Source: Sindora glabra (taxonomy: Eukaryota; Streptophyta; Magnoliopsida; Fabales; Fabaceae). From it: a stretch of 64,000 nucleotides of DNA. Positions within the stretch are counted from its first letter, which is position 1. Every line of letters starts with the position of its first letter. The notes under the pieces were generated by a model. The model was not told the DNA's origin. It searched no databases and was given only the letters and a program-made list of their open reading frames with translations. This document shows positions 11,591 through 22,660 of the stretch, one piece after another. The stretch covers positions 70,023,823-70,087,822 of the forward strand of contig CM035234.1 in NCBI GenBank assembly GCA_020226215.1, given 5' to 3'. The position numbers and the translations under genes were made by a program.

Positions 11591-12534
11591 TTTCAATTCA
11601 ATTTTTTCAAGATTTGACGAACAAAATTCATGAAAAAACCCTGCAGAAGTTTCAGCTAAATGGATTTGCAAACTTTTCCTCCATCTTTTCATAAATCCAA
11701 ACATGCGATCATGTGAATTTAATGGTTTTTGCTAAATTATGCTTATAATTTTAAGGAAATTTCTTCTAAGTAATAAATTGGAGGGTAGCCTAAAGGTATC
11801 TAAAGATCAACCTTCAACTTAAAGTTTTCTTTCAATGTATTGGTGAGTAACTTTCTATTTTATTTATAATTATTTACTTTTTGTCTATCTTTTTGCGAAA
11901 TTTGGCGTATAATACTAGTTTAAAATATGAGATTTATGGATAAAGTTGACATGCAACTTGTTTTTATATATTACTGTATGTCTTTAGCTTTTATGAGTAT
12001 AATCGCAACCGTTGGTGTCTAAATTACATGTTATAATGGAAGTTGCAAGTGATACAAATACTAAAAATTTACAATTTTTTAATCTCAGTTGCTTGAAACT
12101 TGAAAGCATACATTTTAATTGCAATCTTACGAATAATGTAATTTATTAAAAAGCCGTATCTCTCAAGAATTCTATTATAATAAATTACCAAATCACCATA
12201 TAAAAGAGTCAGTTAACATTAAATTAATACTGAAAAATTTTCTTACATTAATTTAATATCAATTTCAAAAATTTCAGTTCAAATTAATATTAAATTTTTT
12301 TATATTAATTTAATGCCAAAAAAATTTATCAAAAATTAAATTAGTATTGAAAATTTTGATATTCATATCAAAATTGACGTAAATTTTTTTTTAATATTAA
12401 TTTAATATCTACCAATTCATTGAAATAGTAATTTAGTGGTTTGCTCATTTTTATTATTTATCTCAATTGGTTGAAGAGAAGTTGTTTATTTTTGCAACCT
12501 TTACGTACCATTAGGTAAAGTCTTATAATTTGGA

Positions 12535-12763
12535 ATTGTTTAGTTTATGTAGGAAATAAGTTTCTATGGAAAGTAAAATTTTTTAGAAAATTACTTTTTA
12601 TATAAATTTTTTGAAAAATTTTCAATGTTATTTGATTGATATGAAAGAAGAAGAAATAAAAGCTACCTAAGAGGAATTAGATAAATAATTTCTCATGTTC
12701 CGTGAAAAATACAATTTTTTTGGAAGTGATTTCCTATATTTTGTAAGCAATCAAACAACTCAC
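12535..12763. mobile_element. Small MITE-like element
   Basis: TTGTTTAGTTTATGTAGGAA at the left is mirrored by TTCCTATATTTTGTAAGC...CAAACAA at the right. This gives an imperfect terminal inverted repeat of about 30 bp around a roughly 230-bp A/T-rich body. The TTTGGT/TTGTTTgg-type end is common in plant MITEs. The target duplication is unclear. Confidence 0.4.
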
Positions 12764-13365
12764 AATTTTTTATTTCTTGAAAAATACAATACCTTATATT
12801 TTTGGAACTTTTTTTTTAATAAAATATTACAACAAATTACGGTGTCAAGTTGAATCCTTGAATTGTGTATTGTAGTTTTTACGTTAAAACTTAGAAGTAT
12901 TTTGTTGAAGAGTTGGCATTATACAATTTAAAGCCGCAAATGTGACGTCAATCTATATCAAATAACAATTATAAAATAAAGAGCACTACTTTAAACTGAA
13001 GTAGTATACATACAATCTTATAAATTTTATAATTTTTTTTCATAAAACTTGTAATTTTTTTTATAATATTTTTTAATGACTTCTAAAAATTTCATGCTAA
13101 AACTATTACTATTTTTCATTGTGAGATCTTGTAAAATATTATAAATTTTATGTCAATAATTACACTCTCGTAACTTATATCATTCTAAAAAGAATGACAT
13201 ACCTTATATAAAATATTACAAATTTTTCATAAAATTCACAATTAACTATATATACATATACTATCTTAATTAAGATAGTATACAGGAATTATCTTGTAAA
13301 ATCAAATGAGGAGAAATACCTCTCCTAAAATCAAAATCAAACGCAGATGACGTAATTAGGCAAGA

Positions 13366-13410
13366 AAGAGAGAGAGAGAGAGAGGGGGGAGGGAGTGGGG
13401 GAAGGGGAGG
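13366..13410 (+). repeat. (GA)n tract followed by a G-rich, G-quadruplex-like block
   Basis: About nine GA repeats (13366-13384) run into GGGGGGAGGGAGTGGGGGAA and GGGGAGG. Four G-runs of three or more with loops of 1-3 bases satisfy the usual G-quadruplex pattern on the plus strand. It lies about 200 bp past the stop codon of the carboxylesterase on the opposite strand. Confidence 0.7.
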
Positions 13411-13603
13411 ACACAGTCAATAATGTGACGTAATTGCTAATAATACAGGACTACATTTACATTAGTCCGAAATAATTTATTGAGAATGTGCCACCGATCC
13501 CTTTCTGCCGGTAAGATATTGAAATTAACGGGCAGATATCAAGTACAGGAAATTACTAAATTCATCTTTGAAAATAAAATGATTGGATTCACATTGGATT
13601 CTT

Positions 13604-14632
13604 TCAATCAAGGAGAAAGGAAGCTAACCTCTTCATCATTTTCAGGCTTTTCTCAGATTCAGGTTGCTTTATATGAAAGCCATGGCCGACACCTTCAAGT
13701 TCAAATGCATCCAGTTCACCTTTCCAGCCACTTTTTCTCACTGCTTCATAATACGAAATTGCTCTATCTCTCAAAAAATCATCACTGGCAAACGCCACAA
13801 GCAGCTTAGAACACCCTAGATCTGCTAGGCTTGGAGCTCCAGGAGCCATCGGATTCAGCATTGGGTTATCCAACCCATCAGGGGCGGATGGGTAGGCGAA
13901 CTCCCAGACCGAAATGCATCTTTCCCGTGTGCGTCCATGTTCGGGTTCCGATCCTTTTTCGGATTCCGATCCAACAGGTTTTGACCCGAAGAAGTACGGG
14001 TAGCCAATGTAAGCACCCAATAACTTGGCGCCACCGGGCAGTGCCTCCGACCTGGCCCTCATGGCCATGTTGTGTGCAATGTTACCACCACTGCTATCGC
14101 CGGCAACGAATAACTTGGCAAAATCGCCATGCTCGATTATCCATTGGTCGGGATTAGTTGGGTTATCAGTTAAATGGGACCCGACCCATTGGAGAGCAGC
14201 CCAGCAGTCATCGTAGGCGGTGGGGAGAGGGTATTCTGGGGCTTTCCTGTAATCCACGGAAACTACTAGAACATTCACGACAGAAAGAAGAGCGGTAATA
14301 TAGCGGTGATAGAGGATGTTGAAGGCGGATTCGATTAAGAACGCGCCGCCATAAAAGTAGACCAAGATGGGAACTTTCTCACAGATCGGGTTATCAGGCG
14401 ATGATAAGATGGAATTTTGGAGGTAAATACGAGCAGAGAGGTTGCGTTCTTGTGAGATGACAATATCTTTGCTTGAGACGCCGGTTCTTGGATCATGCAA
14501 AGACGGCGGTGCAAACGGTCGATCTATGAGGCGTTCCACCCTGCCGTCTGTGTACGTTCGAATTCTCATCGGAATCTCAACGGCTATTTCTTCAGAGCTT
14601 GTAGAGCCGGTGGGGGTCATTTTGGAGGCCAT
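13604..14632 (-). CDS. Plant carboxylesterase (CXE / GID1-like alpha/beta hydrolase), 342 aa, altered oxyanion hole
   Basis: This is an intact, intronless frame. I place the start at the ATG at 14632 (MASKMTPTGSTSSEE). A longer frame would need a GTG six bases upstream, and the inverted duplicate at 47910 also starts ATG-GCC-TCC. The length fits plant CXE proteins (about 310-345 aa). Seen motifs: IRTYTDGRVERLIDR (N-terminal CXE signature), LVYFYGGAF where the family has HGGGF, VSVDYRKAPEYPLPTAYDDC, the nucleophile elbow GDSSGGNIAHN, a candidate acid in ASDDFLRDR, and the His in GVGHGFHI. So Ser-Asp-His are present, but the oxyanion-hole HGGG reads YGGA. Family members hydrolyse small esters; GID1 relatives bind gibberellin and are inactive. 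This protein may be weakly active, non-catalytic or a recent pseudogene. No signal peptide is seen, so it is probably cytosolic. The frame has no stops, suggesting recent constraint. Confidence 0.9.
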   Translation of the reverse strand: MASKMTPTGSTSSEEIAVEIPMRIRTYTDGRVERLIDRPFAPPSLHDPRTGVSSKDIVISQERNLSARIYLQNSILSSPDNPICEKVPILVYFYGGAFLIESAFNILYHRYITALLSVVNVLVVSVDYRKAPEYPLPTAYDDCWAALQWVGSHLTDNPTNPDQWIIEHGDFAKLFVAGDSSGGNIAHNMAMRARSEALPGGAKLLGAYIGYPYFFGSKPVGSESEKGSEPEHGRTRERCISVWEFAYPSAPDGLDNPMLNPMAPGAPSLADLGCSKLLVAFASDDFLRDRAISYYEAVRKSGWKGELDAFELEGVGHGFHIKQPESEKSLKMMKRLASFLLD

Positions 14633-14955
14633 TTTCACAGAATGATGTGCGGATAAGGTCTCTATTTTTTTTTATAATTATAAAGTGACACGTTATTTCA
14701 CGTTAGATCGTAGGATTAATGCTGAATTTTTTACTCATCTATAAGGTCTCTATTTTCTTCCTCCCCTCTTCGTAAAAAAATATATTATATGTATAAAATT
14801 AAAATTTAAAATAAAATTTAAAATGTTTTATATTCATATAATTGAATCTTATAAATTTATTTAAATATTAAATATTTAATAATAATTCTTAATTCAATTT
14901 GTTATTAGATAAATGGCATGCTATGCAAAAAAATTATATATATATATGAGGAAAT
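14633..14955 (-). promoter_or_regulatory. Upstream region of the carboxylesterase gene
   Basis: This stretch upstream of the start codon is conserved in the inverted duplicate at 47580-47909, including 'agaatgatgtgc' next to the start and a GTGACACG/ACGTGTCAC block (about 14686 and 47850). A T9 run and 'ataattataaag' follow. TATA candidates are many in this AT-rich DNA and none stands out. Confidence 0.35.
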
Positions 14956-14957
14956 TA

Positions 14958-15912
14958 ATGCTTTGTTTGAACCGGAGAGAAGTGGGAGGAGAAAGAAATT
15001 AGAAGAGAAAGAAGTTATAGAAGAAAGAATTTTTTTTTGTATTGCTTGAAATTAGAAAAATTAGGAGAGAAAAAAATTTAAAAAAAAGTAATTTTTCTTA
15101 TTTTGAAAAAAAAAATTAGAAAAGAAAGAAATTGTATTTGAATAAATTAATTATTATATCCTTATATATAAAAGATGAAAATATTAAAATATTTTAAGAA
15201 ATAATTTCTAAAAAATAATTCATAAATTTTTAAAATAAAATATTGAGTACAAATATATCACAAATAAGATATTTTTCAAAATATCTATAAAAAATATTCA
15301 TACAATATTTTTAAAATGAGGTATTCCTCCTATAAATTTTTTTTTGAATTTCCAAATTTGAAAAAGAAAAAACTAAAAGCAAGTGAGAGAAAAAATGAAA
15401 AAAAAAACTTCTTAGGAGTAGGATTAATTAATATGTTAATATATATAAATTATTATATTTTACAAGTACAAAAAAATGAGTGCTTACTAAAAAGAAGTCT
15501 TTGCCGGTTAGCGCGGTCAATTGTCAATTTGGGGTCCACTCCACAGGGTGACTGGTGTTTGTTAGGAAGGGTTGACGCTCGGAAAATCTAGAATTATGAG
15601 CGCAGATACTTTTGAGTTGCTTACCTCCATTGGGTTGAGCATGCGGCAATGAAGCTAGGTTGCTGCACTTGTCAGTTGGGGTACTCTTTTCAGCTGTGTA
15701 GCGCAACGTGGGTAGTTATAGGAAATTATGAACTTCTCTTCACGGGTGGAAACAAGTTATTTTTCATGGACTCCCATTGTAATATAGGACAATTTTTTTC
15801 TCTCGTCATTTTGTCCCTGCAGTCAAATGAGAGAAATAGCAAAGTTCCTCCCCCTTTCCCTCCGATTTCTCCTCCTCCATTTCTTTCCCCTTAACTTCTG
15901 TAGTTCCAAGGT
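14958..15912. mobile_element. MITE-like insertion with a gene-like core, in arm A only
   Basis: Arm B reads straight across this point ('aggaaact' then 'aataaaaagtcaatcacata' on the inverted strand), so about 950 bp were inserted. The ends are imperfect inverted repeats: GCTTTGTTTGAACCGGAG and GGGAGGAGAAAGAAATT on the left, TTTCTCCTCCTCC and GTAGTTCCAAGG on the right. Short TTAA-type flanks would fit a PIF/Harbinger (Tourist-like) or hAT MITE. The centre (15500-15760) is markedly less AT-rich. On the minus strand it has a short open stretch followed by GGAG/GTAAGC, a good splice-donor match near 15628. It might be a captured exon, but I cannot name the gene. Confidence 0.5.
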
Positions 15913-16210
15913 TAAGTAAAAAGTCAATCACATAACATTTTCAAATTTTTAATGCATCATATTTTGGAGGATTGGTTTGGAATCAAAATTTTTTGAAAAT
16001 TTATTTTATTTTAATAAAAATAATTTTAAAATATTAATTAATAAATAAATTTTACTATTTAAAAATATGTTAATAACAAATTTAATTTATTTATAGATGA
16101 TTTTTTATTTGAAACATATTGAAGAGTGCATAAAAGATTTAATTAAAAAATAAAATTTAATGATATCAATATAAATATGTTAGAAAAAAGGATAAATTCT
16201 TATATAATAT

Positions 16211-16540
16211 TATTGGATCATGGATCCGATTTATCCAAAATGGATCTATAATCTAATCCATAACTTGATTTATAAACTACCTATAAATAAGCTAAAAAAA
16301 GAGAGACAATTACAAGATTAGATAACACAAAAGTAAAAAGGAATCATCAGAACTCATTTCAAATTCTTTCTCTCTCTTAACTCTAAACAAAAAAGAGATT
16401 TAGGTTGTGAATAAATTATTTTTTCATATAATTACCAATATAACCAATAAATATAAATATCAGATCTGGAATTTTTCATTGTAAACTTATGATATTTTGG
16501 TATGTATGAATATGATTCATATCCCTTGATATAACTAATA
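16211..16540 (+). repeat. Left LTR of the Copia element
   Basis: It aligns throughout with 23755-25185 after removing the insert there: 'ggatcatggatcc', 'cctataaata', 'aggaatcatcagaact', 'tctctctctt', 'tttcattgtaaactt' and 'gtatgaatatgattcatat'. It starts TATTGG and ends ATAACTAATA, decayed from the TG...CA form kept better in the right LTR. Confidence 0.88.
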
Positions 16541-16556
16541 TTGGTGTCAAAGTATA
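16541..16556 (+). promoter_or_regulatory. Primer-binding site (initiator tRNA-Met type)
   Basis: TTGGTGTCAAAGTATA directly follows the left LTR. The standard plant Copia site complementary to the 3' end of initiator tRNA-Met reads TGGTATCAGAGC; the three differences are A/G changes. Confidence 0.7.
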
Positions 16557-17149
16557 GTTATTTTTTTTTATCTCTCCCAAATCTCTCTCTCTATATATTC
16601 AATATTTGTTCATTGATTTATAAATATGATAGTACAGTCATTTTTTGTTATTTTGAATATGAATGTATGTCCTTGTTCTCTATTAATGTCTCAGGCAACA
16701 TCATACGTATTATATGTATTGAAATGCATTTAGTGTTTTTTATCTTATAGTGCAAAATTTATGTTTCTACGCATGATAACTTACAAGATTACTAGCAATT
16801 TTATATTAACTGAAAAAGAAATAGAAATATGATGGATGAATTCAAATTTACCAAAGAATGAAATCATGATGTGTTAATGCCATAAAATGTTGTTATTAGC
16901 TTGCGGGACAAGTTACAATTAAATACTATCGGTAATTGTAGTATGCCTGAGTGCCATGAACACCAATTGGACATATAAAAAAATAATATAAAACTATTCA
17001 AGTGTGCTATTCCTTTTGCAACCAAAACAACAAAAAAAGAAAGAAAGGGAAGTGGATTCTAAAAACAAGAGAGCAGAATCAATGGAATTATTTAAAAAAA
17101 TTTCTTATGTTTTTATACAAAAATCTAGTTGAGAAATGTTTATTAAAAA

Positions 17150-17262
17150 AGGTCAAAATGGTTGAGAAGTGATTAAAAAATGATAAAAAATGGTTGAAAA
17201 ATAGTTAAAAAACCATCAAAATGGTTAAAAAAATGTTAAAAAATGGTTAATAATAAAAGGCC
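17150..17262 (+). repeat. Short tandem repeat of AAAAATGGTT-type units in the Copia leader
   Basis: Around ten degenerate copies of 'aaaatggttga/aaaaatgg' lie between the primer-binding site and gag. No coding role is visible. Confidence 0.6.
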
Positions 17263-17267
17263 TTTTT

Positions 17268-17536
17268 GTCCTCTTAAGAACTCAAACCTTTACTTGCAAA
17301 GGTACCTATCCGTGCCTTAGTCACTTATCCATTCTCTTTGGCGTATTATAACCCTCTATTATTTTCTATGTACCATATTGCCATAATAAATAAAAAATAT
17401 TGTTCTCTTAGGGATTCGAATCCTCACCTCCAAAGGTACATGTCCACACTTTAGCTACTTGTCCATTTTTTCTGACATATTATAGTCCCTTAATATTTTT
17501 TATATACTATACTGACACAATAAATAAAAAATAATA
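17268..17536 (-). repeat. Tandem duplication (two units of about 134 bp) with tRNA-like cores, in the Copia leader
   Basis: Unit 1 is 17268-17401 and unit 2 is 17402-17536; both end 'cataataaataaaaaat'-like. On the minus strand unit 2 reads GTAGCTAAAGTGTGGACATG, then TACCTTTGGAGG, then GGATTCGAATCCC. This resembles a box A, an arm and a T-loop/box B (GGTTCGANNCC). Unit 1 has the same layout with more decay. It may be a tRNA-derived (SINE-like) sequence carried by the element. It is not a functional tRNA gene: no full cloverleaf could be drawn. Confidence 0.5.
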
Positions 17537-18599
17537 CAATATTTTATCCTAATTTTTTTGGGAACTAAATAATGTTATTTAAGCCTTTTTTTATATTTCT
17601 CACACCTTAAACTACTTTCCATAATTTTTATGAGAATTTTATACACTATTTACATGATGTACAAATTTTTTTTAGCAAAAGTTTTATAGGATATTTTTTA
17701 AGTGTAATTAATTTTTTTAGTGCAAGTTATTGTCTTTGTTAATTTAATTGAGTTCCTTCTTTTTTTTTTGTATATATTATAGAAAATTAATGATAAGATT
17801 TATATGTATACTAAGAGTCATACGAACTCTAACATAAAGATAAGAAGTTAATAAGTTGACGTCGAGTTAAAAAATCTCCAAAATGACCCTAAAGTTTATA
17901 AAGAAAACTTTGTACATCTTGTAAATCATATCATTAAGTTTTATGAAAAAGTTTAAAACTTGATATTGACTGATATTTTAAAGATGAATCTAAATTCAAA
18001 GAAATTAAAGGCCTTGCAAAAAGCATTACCTATGGATTACAAAAAGAATATATTAAATTTTCTATTAAAAAGAAAAAAAGGACACAAATAATATAATAAT
18101 ATTATCCATAGATTTGTATTAAAATATTAGATAATCTAAATCACATATATAACCTGATTATTTTTAAGTACAATCAGCTAGATAGGAAATCTAGTGCTAA
18201 AATTCAATTTTCTTAAGAGTTATATAATAAGTTTATTAGCTCTTTTCTATATAGAATCAAATATTTGAAAACATTGTAATTATTGTAAACTTTATGTAGA
18301 TGTTTGATATCTAATATTTTATGCAATTTCTTTTTTTTTCCATATTTATGTATTATATTATTGAAATATGTTTCAATTTATGTAATTTTTAATTTTTTGT
18401 AATTAAAATTACATATCTATAAATTTCTTTATTTAGTATACTTTGCCTAATTAATTATTTTAGTATTAGCCTTATATTAGGAATTTAGATGATGATTGGA
18501 AATGTAGTGATCTTTTGACTCTAAATCTTACATATAAACTAGTCTTAACATAATTAATTAAATTTAAAGTAGATACATATGTATAGTGAGACATTAATT

Positions 18600-21500
18600 A
18601 CAAGCAATTTTATCTTAAGAGCATATAAAGATGCATTTAACTTATAATGAAAATATTCAAATGACAAATGATGTTGTGCACTATCTTTAGCTAGAAGAAG
18701 AAAGGTTTGGGGCTACTAAACCCAATAAAAATGTGTATATGGTTTCATCTAGCTCAGCAAGAGCTTCTGGGTGAAAGCACAAATATCAAGGTAGGTCCGA
18801 GGATTCAAGAAAGAAAGTGGCTCATTTTAGCAAGAAATTAATAAATAACTAATATGGGAAAGGAAAAAATCTTTTCAAAAAGAAGAATATAGCTAAGATC
18901 AAGTGTTTTAATTGCAATGAGAAAAGGCATTTTGCTTGTGAATACCCTGAACCTAAAAAAGTACTAAGCTATACTCAAGTTAGTGAATTTTGTGTACCTA
19001 GTTTTGTTTTTCTAATAAATTTTTATCCTTTATGGATTGTAAACTCAGAAGCAATGGAGCATGTAGTGAAGGATCGAGATACCTTTGTGAAAATTTGGCA
19101 AATACCATATAAAGCAAAATAGATCTATGTAGGAAATAATGCATGAGTTGTAGCTTAAGGAATAGGTACATGCAAGTTAGTTTTGCGAGGCGACTGAACT
19201 CCACTTTTGCATGATATTTTATATGCACATTAGATTTGTCAAAATTTAATCTCTATGTTAGTTTTGTTAAAACGCATTTTTAATTTGTATCTTACTAATG
19301 AAAATATTGCATTATCCTTAACAATAACTTATTATGGATCTGGTTACATAATAAATAATTTTTTTATCATTGATACTGATTATTATGAATATAATTTTAC
19401 TTATTCCATGTTTATATCATCGCATAATTCTCAAATTGATGCAAATGTTTGGCATGCGAAACATGGCAATATTGGTAAAATAATGTAAATCTATCTATTT
19501 GTGAGTATTGCCTAACTAACAAAAGTACTAAAAAATCATTTAGAAAAGGAATTAGAGTTGACTTCCCTTTGTAGTTAGTCCATTTTGACCTATGTGGTTC
19601 AATGAATGTGAGAGACAAACATGAAGCTTTCTATTTTATCACATTCATAAACGACTTCACTTGGTTTGGTATTGTTTATTTAATAACACATAAATCTAAA
19701 GCATTAAGTTTCTTCCAAAGTTATATGAGATTAGTTGAAAATCAATTAGATAGAAAAATAAAAGTATTATAAACTAGTCATGGTTATGAGTATTTATCTA
19801 ATTAGTTTAGGTAACTATGTGATGAAAAAAGGATTTAATATCAGTTGATGAATCCACGCACTCCTCAACAACATAGTATTGCAGAGAGATGAAATTGAAT
19901 GCTCTTGAAAATGGTTAGGTTTATGATGACACAAGCAAATTTGCCTATCATTTATTAGGGTGATGCACTCTGAACTACTGCATTTATCTTTAACCATGTG
20001 CCTAGTGAATCAATTCCCACTACGTCATATGAATTATAGACAAAATGAAAACTTGACCTGAGTATTTTATGACCTTGGGGATATGCAGCCTCTGTTCTAA
20101 ATACCTCGCTAGTGGCAGATTCAGAAAGTTTCAATTATGGGGGCAATATTCACGTATTAAATAAATGTGCAAATTTTTACTAAAAAGATAATATGCAAAT
20201 AATATTACATTTACAATTGTTCTCAACATGTTTTCATATTTTGATAGCATTGTAAAATTTTCTCATTTTCAATCCCATAAAAAAAGTCCCTCTCTATATA
20301 AGTAACTAAACAATTATTCAACCATTCATCTCCTATGTGATTGTGCATATAATATTTTATAATATTCATGGCAGAAAAAGAAAAGATAATGTGAAATTTT
20401 TTTATTACTTTATCTTTTTTATATGGGAACTTGTGTTTTAATTTTTAATTATATATTGACTTTTGTTAATAAAAATATTTTTCTTTTATGTATAAATATT
20501 TTTTATTTAACATAAATAATTTTGTATAAATTATGGGGGCAAATTTATACACACTTAGGGGTAAAATTTACAACTAATATATATATCAATATAAAAAAAT
20601 TGAAGTTGTGGGGGCAATTGCCCCCACAACCCACTGTGTACATCCACCCTTATACCTCACATCCATATGGCAAATTAAGTGCTCAAAGAAAGAAATGTAT
20701 TTTTATTAAATACTTAGAACATTTGAAAGGCTATGTGTTCATTGGTGAACATAACAGTGGAAGTCTTATAGAATTTGAATCGTGATATATCACATTTTTA
20801 GAGAATGATTTTCCTAAATAGGGTGATATAAATAAGGACTTATCCTTATACAAGACCATTGATATAAGCATTCAAGAGTCATTTCCTTTGAATGAGAGAA
20901 TTTTAGGGAATATGTTTCCAATTTCGAGTGCAAATGATTGTGATCTTGATTAGAAGAGAAGTAATCTAAATGAGAATATTCAAATGATTAATAATTCTGG
21001 TCTAAATGGGAGCAATTTGAGGATTCTTAGGAAATATATTTCTTCAGAGCCTCAATTGTGTTGTAGTGGCTAAAAAGACATTCTTTCTCATCTTTTTGAC
21101 ATTGAAGGAGGTGAAACTTTTGTGGCCATTACATAAGATGAAGATGAGCTAAGAAATATCATAGAGGCTCTTTTTAGCCCTAACAAGAAAAATTGGATAA
21201 AAGTAATAGAGGAAGAGATGGAGTCTATGAGTTCAAATCAAGTTTGAGAACTTGTTGATCTTCCAAATACACGTTAGGCCATTGGGAACAAATGAGTTCT
21301 CAGAATCAAGTGCAAAGCTAATGGTACTGTTGAAAGATATATAACTAAACTAGTAGCAAAAAGGCTACACATAATAGAAAGGAATATATTATGAGGAAAT
21401 ATTTTTCACCTGTTGTTAGATTTACCTTAATCCATTTGATACTAGTTATAGTTGTTAGTATAGACTTTGAATTATATTAAATGGATGTAAAAACTACATT

Positions 21501-22660
21501 TTTTAATAGAGATTAGGAAGAGGAAATCTACATACAACAACCTATAGATTTTATCAAAGAAAGCCAAGAAAATAAAATTTATAAACTTTTGAAGTCTATA
21601 TATAATTTAAAGCAATCTTCAAGATAATGGCATATTCACTTTCACAATATGATTATGTTAAATGATCTTTGTCAATCATGATATACTTATATGTTAATGA
21701 TATACTTATAGTTGGAAACAATAAGGATTATGTCAACAAAATTAAAGGATGGTTGTCATCTAATTTTGAAATGAAATATATGGGTGAAGCTGCATATATT
21801 CTTGGAGTTAAGATCTCAAGAAATTGTTCCAAGAAATTATTGTCTTTGTTACAAGAGCATTATATCAAAAAAATTCTTAAATAACTCTAAATACAATATT
21901 GTAAATCCATAGAAATTCCTATTGCTAAAGGTGAAGGTCTAAATTGAAAAATGTATCCTAAGACTTCACAAAAAGAAATGTATATGAGAAAAGCTCTCTA
22001 TGCAAGTGTAGTTGGAAGTCTAATATATGCAATGATGTGCACAAGATTGGATATTTATTTTACCATTGGCATAGTAAGCTGATATCAATTCAAACTAGGC
22101 ATAACACATTAGAAAGTAGTTAAAAGGAAATTGAGGTATCTAAAAGGTACTGCTGACTATTCATTTTGTTATGAAGGAAATAATCTGCAATTGAAAGGTT
22201 ATAGTGATGTTGATTAGGGAGGATATTTAGATGAAAGAAAGTCTACTTCTGGGTACATCTTCTTATTAAACAATGATGTTATATCTTAAGGAAGTAAAAA
22301 GCAATTATGCACAACCTTCTCCATAATGAAAGCTGAATTTGTAGCATTTTTAGTAGCAATATAACAAGCAGTGTGGCTCAAAAGTTTTTTAGATCATTTA
22401 GGTGTAAATATTAATATTGTTGATCTCATAAAGTGTGATAATTAAGCAGCAATAACATACACAAAGGACCCCAAATATCATTGCAAAACCAAGCATATAG
22501 ACATAAAGTACAACTTTGTGAAAGATATAGTTACATAAAGAAATGAACATGAAATATATTTCTATACATGAGATGGTAGTAGATCCTATGATTAAGCCTA
22601 TTCCTTGGGATGTATTCATAAAATATGTGAAATCCCAAGAATTGCATAAATGTTGATACA
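18600..22660 (+). pseudogene. Copia gag-pol relic with many stops and frameshifts
   Basis: Readable pieces in order: gag C-terminus (about 18640-18900); a zinc-knuckle relic CFNCNEKRHFACEYPEP (about 18907-18957); protease LWIVNSEAMEHVVKDRDTF (about 19028), where the family reads DSGAT; NVWHAKHGNIGK (about 19444); integrase HFDLCG..., PRTPQQHSIAER and LPIIYWG-like (19580-20000); HPYGKLSAQRKKCIFI (20660); reverse transcriptase YLYVNDILIVGNN (about 21688), where the family has YVDDILI; and RNase H 'MKAEFVA', 'YTKDPKYHCKTKHIDIKYN' (22325-22515). Many stops are CAA/CGA/TGG changed to TAA/TGA/TAG. Active-site Asp residues of both protease and reverse transcriptase have become Asn. It is dead. Interrupted by the insert at 20108-20651. 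Confidence 0.9.
20108..20651. mobile_element. Insert in the Copia pol relic, with 7-bp target duplication
   Basis: ATACCTC lies at 20101-20107 and again at 20652-20658. Removing 20108-20658 restores the pol text across the site (ASVL then NTSHPYGKL). The insert begins GCTAGTGGCAGATTCAG and ends GGGGGCAATTGCCCCCAC...TACATCCACCCTT. It contains 'tatgggggcaa' motifs near both ends and a perfect GTGGGGGCAATTGCCCCCAC palindrome at about 20609-20628. No protein is encoded. Elements with 'gggggcaa...ttgcccccac' near their 3' end are widespread in plants, but I cannot assign the class with certainty. Confidence 0.75.

Noticed and set aside
13480..14645. Plus-strand frames (13480-13809, 13831-14157, 14025-14216, 14442-14645)
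   Set aside because: All are antisense shadows of the carboxylesterase, with no domain of their own.
17402..17536. Possible functional tRNA gene on the minus strand
   Set aside because: Only box A/box B-like parts are visible; acceptor and anticodon stems do not pair. It is tandemly duplicated inside a retrotransposon leader.
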